A stretch of DNA of 64,000 nt from Icerya purchasi (lineage: Eukaryota; Arthropoda; Insecta; Hemiptera; Monophlebidae). The DNA lies in contig CM077115.1 of the NCBI GenBank assembly GCA_039619475.1, forward strand, positions 184,046,106 to 184,110,105, read 5' to 3'. A program made the position numbers and the translations under genes. Position 1 is the stretch's first letter; each line of letters begins with the position of its first letter. The notes under the pieces were generated by a model. It searched no databases, was not told the origin of the DNA, and saw only the letters and a program-made list of their open reading frames with translations. Below are positions 58,395-64,000 of the stretch, in pieces.

Positions 58395-61300
58395 CGAGTT
58401 CGGAAATGTGGAATTTTTGTTACAACGTAATCGCGGGTTGCATTAGAGAAATTCCGAGCAATCTGGCGGACTCGCTAAGACGTAAGCCGGTGTGCGTGCT
58501 TGTATTAGAAATAAAAGCGAGCGTGAATGACGTCATAGTGCGTGTCGAAGCTTACGATTAAGTATTAGTAATGGTAAAAAGTTATCGGACATCAGCCGAG
58601 CGATTGATGGGAAATTTCGCATTAGAAGCGATGCCCAGACAATTGCTCAGCTGCGCAAATTATCGCATATAAATTCACGGGTCTTTCGAAGCCGCGGGCT
58701 TTTTCTTTTTTCCTCGCCATCCAATCAACATCGTAATCGATCGGTAATCGTTTATCGCAAGTTGTATTTAGAAGAATATCATTAACTGGATACAGGAAAT
58801 ATATCATTTTTTTTGTTATTTAATTTCGGTTTTTTAGTCCAATTCCCGTGATTGGCATTCGCGCGTGGTAGGCGTTTTGAACAAGGGACACTGTGGACCG
58901 CTCTGCGGTGGGTATGAAAGGCTTCCCTTTTCTCTTTTAGTTAACTTGTTTTTTTTTTTTTTAATTTTGAAGAATATTTTCTTCAATGGCGCCCGAACTA
59001 GTTTAAACTTTAGTTCAGAGAGAAACCATAACAATATTTACCGGTAAAAATGTTAACTAACAACGTACAGCCTTTTTCTGATTACTGACAGGAGAATAAC
59101 AAGAAGAAGTAGTTAGAGGTTCGTTTTCTTTTCCCCGTCTCCCCTCGGGTTTGCTAACAGAGAGCATTAGCCCAGAAAAATGTAAGAGATCGATGAAAAG
59201 AGAGTAGAAGCTATATTCTTATTTTATCGATATAATTGAACGAATTCTAGAATAGGAACAACTGAGAGAGAATAGGCAGAGAAAAAACATAGGAGAAGCA
59301 GGAAAACCGAACTTTAAAAGTTGAGAATAAATTATAACTCCCGCTCACGGGATAAACACTAGCACGCCCGAAGAACACGTGATCTGCGTCATAAACATAA
59401 TAGAAATCTTCAGGATGCAATGAATAATTAGGAGATCTAGCTAAGGAAAACCAATTTAGAAACAAAGAACGGAAATTGTGCAAGAAGCTGAGGCGAGATA
59501 TTTTAGTAATTATGGACCGACGCAAACCGGGCAAGTAACAGAACCAAAGACGAGAAGAAGGAACATAAAAGGAATTAGCACTAGCGAAAAGAGAAACATA
59601 AATAGGGTGCAAAAAAAAGCTTAAGACGGCAAGATTTAGTTGGAAGAAGAAGGTAACGAATATAATTGGAGGCATTTTCAAGTGCGAGTGATTAATTAGT
59701 TAACAGTTGACTAGTAAGAAACGAATCGCTTAAATTACTGTTTTCACGCACGTCTTCTGTAAAAGAACACTCAAACAGAAACTGTTCCAGCGAATTACAA
59801 ATAAAAACAAAAATATTCATTGTGCGAATGTTTTTAAATGGAACCGATATTACCAGCCGGTGGTCCAGCCAATACATCTGACCGGTATACAAAAGTTTAA
59901 CTTGTATACTTGATGCACATCGTTTTACGAAGATACATGCACAAATTACTTTTAAACTTGTCTTATATTTAAAAATTTGCAGCTATTAATTAAGGGTTTT
60001 TTTTTTTATCATAAATGCGGAAGCCATGCCAACACGAATCAAACTGCTGGCAACCATGATCTCCGCTAGCTAAGATTTATGTAGACTAAATATAAGCGTA
60101 GACCTCTTAAAAGCACAACATCATATAACTCATATTTTAATTCCGCGATTATTCCATTTCTTGTATGTACAATAAAGTTATTTCTATATATTATGTAAAC
60201 AAACACCTTGCTTTTCTGGACGGGAATTTTATTGTTTCTTTTCATCGGGCACTGTGGGCACTGCTTTGCAGTTACGGCTATATTGTTTGATGAGGATCTT
60301 TTTGTGGGCGCTGCCCAGCAATCGCAATCATGGATCATTACTTCTCTTTCGATGCTGATTACATCGCATTTAGTTGTACACAGATAAGATATATCTTAAA
60401 CAGGTGCCATGAAAGCTTCCCTTCCCTCTAGGACATTCCTCATATTTTTTCTCTATACATTTATTCCCTTCGGACTGCTAGTTGTACAAGTATCGATCTC
60501 TTTTGACTCTTTTGTTATTTGCTCATAGTAGTTCTGACCGTCTCCTTCTTCCCTGAATAGCTCTCCTAGCAACCTCATTTTTCTTTCGTCCTATATTCTA
60601 CTTCCTTGATAGCTGACAAGCCAAACAAATTAAAAAATAAATAAATAAATAAATAATAATGCTCATTGTACGAATTTTTCTTTCTACCATCGGTAGATTT
60701 TAAATGTCTTTTTTCTAACTTTAAATACTTTTTCCACAGGCCGCTAATTATTTGTAGGGGTACAATAGCTTGACTAATATCATGTAGTAGGGTGAAACTT
60801 AGTGCACATATTTCCACAAAGACGTATCGAATTTTATTTTACTTTTACTTAACAAATATACTATACTACTCTTTGAAATGAAAGCGTTTAGTAAATAAAA
60901 ATAAAAAACGATAAAGTGTTTCAGCGAGGGGGCATTGAGGGTAACAACAAAACATCGAAAGTGTAAGGGAGAAAGCACAACGGCTATTTCAACAGAAGGT
61001 GATTAATCGATTAAGGGATTTCGATTTTTTCAAGAGTAATAATCGATATTAAGAAAGGATACTAATAACATGTCGAATCGCGGTGAGATAGTGCTTTGAT
61101 ATCTAACCAATTTCGGTTCGGACAGAGTTCTAAAGGAATAAAAACTGCCACCGAAAAGGTAGACGAACTAAATTCCCGCGGAATACTTGTACATAGATTG
61201 GTAATTTCGCCGCCTCTTTTATTTATCTGCGTTGTTTTAATTATACGCAGTTAGCTTCCTCTCATTTTCGTCTTCAGTGGCTTCATATTGTTCATCCAAA

Positions 61301-62667
61301 TGGTTTCCGGGTTACATCTTCTCTTCAAATGCATTTTCCGTTTTTAGATTCTGTATTCCGATTGATTCTAAGACTGAGCCCCTTCCGCCGTTTTTTCTGC
61401 TCTTTGCCTATCATCACTGTTCTTCGTACTGTCAATAAATTTAATTAACATATATTTTTTTCCGTTTCTAGATACAAGTTTCTCGTTGACGCCCCTAAAA
61501 AAACTCTCCTTAGATGAAAAATACTCGATTAACCGTATTAATCTTATAGATTTTTACATCACCTATATTATTAAATAATTTCAGTAATTCGAAAGTTCTG
61601 TTATTGTCGTTGTATCATCATAATTAATGAGTAAGGGCCGAAAATATTAACAAACTGGTTGAAAAATGTGCTTTGTTCATTGAAACATTTAATCTATTTT
61701 TTGCGTCTTGCCTCGGAATTATCTAAATAATCAGCCGATCACAACGATTTTAATGATATTTTCGAAGAAAGGGAATCGGGAAAAATTTTAACTGATTCCA
61801 ATTTTAACAACGGGGCTCTCACCGTGGCGTTAATTCCTTCGAAAGCAAAAAATCTGCAATTTCGAAATGAAATTTACATCTTCGCGGTTATTTTTTAAAA
61901 TAATTTCTATTGTTTAAGGTTTTTTACGAAATTTTTATTTCGTGCTAGAAAAAGAGAACAGTCGGTGTCAAGATAAAAGTAAATGTTCGCTTCTTCCGAA
62001 AACCACGATCCCCCCTCCCCCCGCTAATAGAATAGAGCGCCTACGCAGACAGAAATAAAAAATTTATTTACTTTTACGATTTGAATCTAGAGAATACTTC
62101 TACGCAACCTTTTTTTCACGTGTAATTTCTTTTATTCAGTATTTCAGAAGAGTTCGTTTTTTCATTATTTTGTCAATTTGAAAATATGAAAAATCGGAAT
62201 ATAACAGTAATTTTAGATATACCTAGAAGTTAACATTTTGAAAAAATATAGTTCTTTTACTGATGACTTATTTCTCAATGTGCGGTCGGAGTAATGCTTT
62301 TGACAGAACCTTGAAATACCATGCTGGTGAGTGGTAAACAACTTCAAAAACAGATTTCATCACCTGCAACTTGGGAATTTTTAAGAGGCAAAATTATACG
62401 CGGAAAAAAAATACGTTGAAAAATAGATACATATTGAAGAATACGAATTATTTATGTATTTAATACTACGCGACGAAAAAAGTAAAAAGAATTATACACG
62501 GAAGAAATTACTTTTTTCCCCTTTAACTTATTCGAGCTCGCAACTGTGAACATTAATTTGGCGCGATGATAATTTTTTTGAATTCTTTAATGTGCAACAC
62601 CTTATTTGAACCGAGTTCTCCCCGAACGAAACACTGCCGCCTTATATAGCGCTACGCGCTAGCTAGC
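58392..62667. other. No gene seen
   Basis: Mixed AT-rich DNA with a GC-richer stretch at 58400-58560 (containing a perfect TGACGTCA) and C-runs near 62010. A 144-codon frame at 59247-59681 (-) is rich in Phe, Ser and Tyr, as expected for the complement of A/G-rich DNA, and has no recognised domain. An AAAT microsatellite lies near 60633-60657. Confidence 0.4.
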
Positions 62668-63810
62668 TTTTTTTTTTTTTAATTTTTAAATAATTTCTGG
62701 GTCCTACAAGGCCAGAGTCCGTCTGTGAGTTCTCAACATTATTATATTGTTTATTCATAAAAGTTAACATACTTTTAAATCTAACTACACATCTAATACA
62801 ACACTGTATACTGTAAAATTTATATTCAGTATTGTAATACAATATTTATATAATATGTACTTACAAAGAAAACGACACTTTTTCAGCAACTACCTAAATC
62901 TTAAATTAACCTGAAAAATTACGCAAAATTCAGTCCAGCAAGGTAGCTTACGCGCAACAGTCCAAAAGGAATCCCAAATTCGTTAACCCAAAATGCCCAA
63001 CACGGTGCGACAGCGAGCAACAAACCAACATCTACTCTCAATGCTAAAGTTCATATTGCTATTTTTCACACCACGCAATTATCCATATCCTTATTTTATT
63101 CTTCCATCTATTCGTATTCTCTTCATCTTGGATTTCTTTCGGTATATGTTCCATTAATTTTATCAACACATCTTCTTCCACATTGTGTCTATCTTACTAT
63201 TAACTCCTCTTGACCGTATATAACATATTTTATCGTAACTCCGATAGACCCTTCCTCTTGTAGGTAATGTAATATGTTGTGTTTTCAACCTTACCAGCTT
63301 ACCGTAAACGTAAATCATTTTCGGTGACATCTTTTTGTTCTCATTCCATCATGCGGCATTTGTTGACTCGAGCGCCTTAATAAACACATTTGGCAGAATT
63401 ATTTTTATATAAGTTTTCTGCATCCTACTAATTTTCCTTATTGCGCAGTTGTTTTTACTTCCCCCTCAAAAAAAATTTCTATTCCACATATTTAATTCTA
63501 GACATTATCAAAGATTCAAAAAATAGTCTTAAAATCTTGTACGTCATCACCTGTTTTAATTTGTATAGCGCTGGTATAGATCGCCTGATTCTCCCAGCAT
63601 TGATATGGATTCTCCATGTTAAAGCTTTATCAAAAGTTAATCCAAGAAAATTCGTCAACAGTTTCTAAGTAATCACAATATCACACCCCCTCACCATGTA
63701 GGCACAGCGAGCTATGTAAAGTAATCCTAGGCACAAAAGTTCTTATATACATTATTTTAGTTTTTTTAAGGAAGCAGCTAAAAAACAAAATTATTGTTAA
63801 TGGGATCCGT
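62668..63810 (-). mobile_element. 5'-truncated LINE 3' half (family Y, copy 2)
   Basis: The minus strand runs from about 63810 down to a poly-A (T run 62668-62680). Coding remnants near 63800-63560 read KTKIMYIRTF, LHSSLCLHGEG, LETVDEFSWINF and LTWRIHINAGRI, i.e. the post-RT FLGL-x-FD...LTW-x-x-HI segment of LINE ORF2. Further remnants continue to about 63070. The 3' UTR ends with an ACTCACAGACGGACT block and TAGGACCCAGAAATTATT before poly-A, matching 33580-33650. Stops and shifts show that it is dead. The 5' boundary may be near or beyond 63810, and no TSD was found. Confidence 0.65.
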
Positions 63811-63844
63811 CTTATAATTGATTTTTACACATTCTTAAAGTAAT

Positions 63845-63849
<5 letters not shown>

Positions 63850-63876
<27 letters not shown>
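63850..63876. repeat. Poly-T tract (27 nt)
   Basis: Long T run. It could be the poly-A tail of another minus-strand retroposon extending rightwards past the window, but no body was recognised to 64000. Confidence 0.8.
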
Positions 63877-64000
63877 GGTTTATTTCACTAATATTTTTTG
63901 GCAGGTGTTGAAGAATCAAGGATTTCTTCTTACATTTACAACCTAAATGATTGCAGCGTAATATCAAGCGACCGAACTTTAAAAAAATAACATAAGCACA

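Noticed and set aside
59247..59681. 144-codon minus-strand open frame
   Set aside because: Composition (Phe, Ser, Tyr-rich) is expected for the complement of A/G-rich DNA. No signal, domain or repeat supports a real protein, although a secreted or membrane peptide cannot be fully excluded.
1..64000. CRISPR arrays, prokaryotic operons, ribosomal RNA
   Set aside because: No regularly spaced direct repeats, Shine-Dalgarno-led gene clusters or rRNA core sequences were seen. The window is clearly eukaryotic.

Overview
This 64 kb window looks like AT-rich, gene-poor arthropod (probably insect) nuclear DNA. I infer this from the kinds of transposable elements present: I/Jockey-superfamily LINEs with RNase H, a GIY-YIG Penelope-like element, a rosa/IS630-like mariner MITE, fold-back MITEs, and many poly-A-terminated retroposon ends and microsatellites. 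I could not support any intact host protein-coding gene. Most open frames are short random frames in AT-rich DNA or shadows of retroelement ORFs. The window may be intergenic or a very large intron.

Layout. 1-10.3 kb: mostly unannotatable AT-rich DNA, with an unresolved purine-rich block (about 3.96-5.28 kb) and a tRNA-derived SINE-like head (about 5.3 kb). 10.3-12.9 kb: a 5'-truncated LINE on + (RT, RNase H) between 13-bp target-site duplications (TSDs). 12.9-20.9 kb: sparse, with a dispersed repeat at 14.1 kb, a 5'-truncated LINE 3' end at 17.2-17.95 kb, and a shared retroposon 3' end at 15.95 and 19.9 kb. 21.0-27.4 kb: a nearly complete 5.6-kb LINE (-) nested inside an LTR-like repeat, with 13-bp TSDs. 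A paralogous LTR-like copy without the LINE lies at about 34.2-35.0 kb. 27.55-30.55 kb: a Penelope-like element made of a minus-strand RT/GIY-YIG copy joined head to head with a 5'-truncated inverted second copy. It has hammerhead-ribozyme-like motifs near both outer ends, and a 17-bp direct repeat flanks the whole structure. 33.2-33.7 and 62.7-63.8 kb: two members of another LINE family sharing a 3' end. 37.7, 42.4, 42.9-43.8, 47.6 and 56.4-57.8 kb: decayed LINE fragments. 45.0 kb: a 224-bp mariner-type MITE that keeps the last codons of its transposase. 50.4-51.6 and 54.2-55.1 kb: two direct copies of a compound fold-back repeat. 58.2-62.6 kb: microsatellites and unannotatable DNA.

No gene network can be described. 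The only enzymes seen are element-encoded: reverse transcriptases, an APE-like endonuclease, RNases H and a GIY-YIG endonuclease, which copy and insert their own elements. The most notable structure is the Penelope-like hairpin at 27.57-30.53 kb: its RT/endonuclease frame has no stop across 572 codons, its arms are almost identical, and it carries twin hammerhead-like motifs. All homology statements come from reading motifs by eye; no database search was run.
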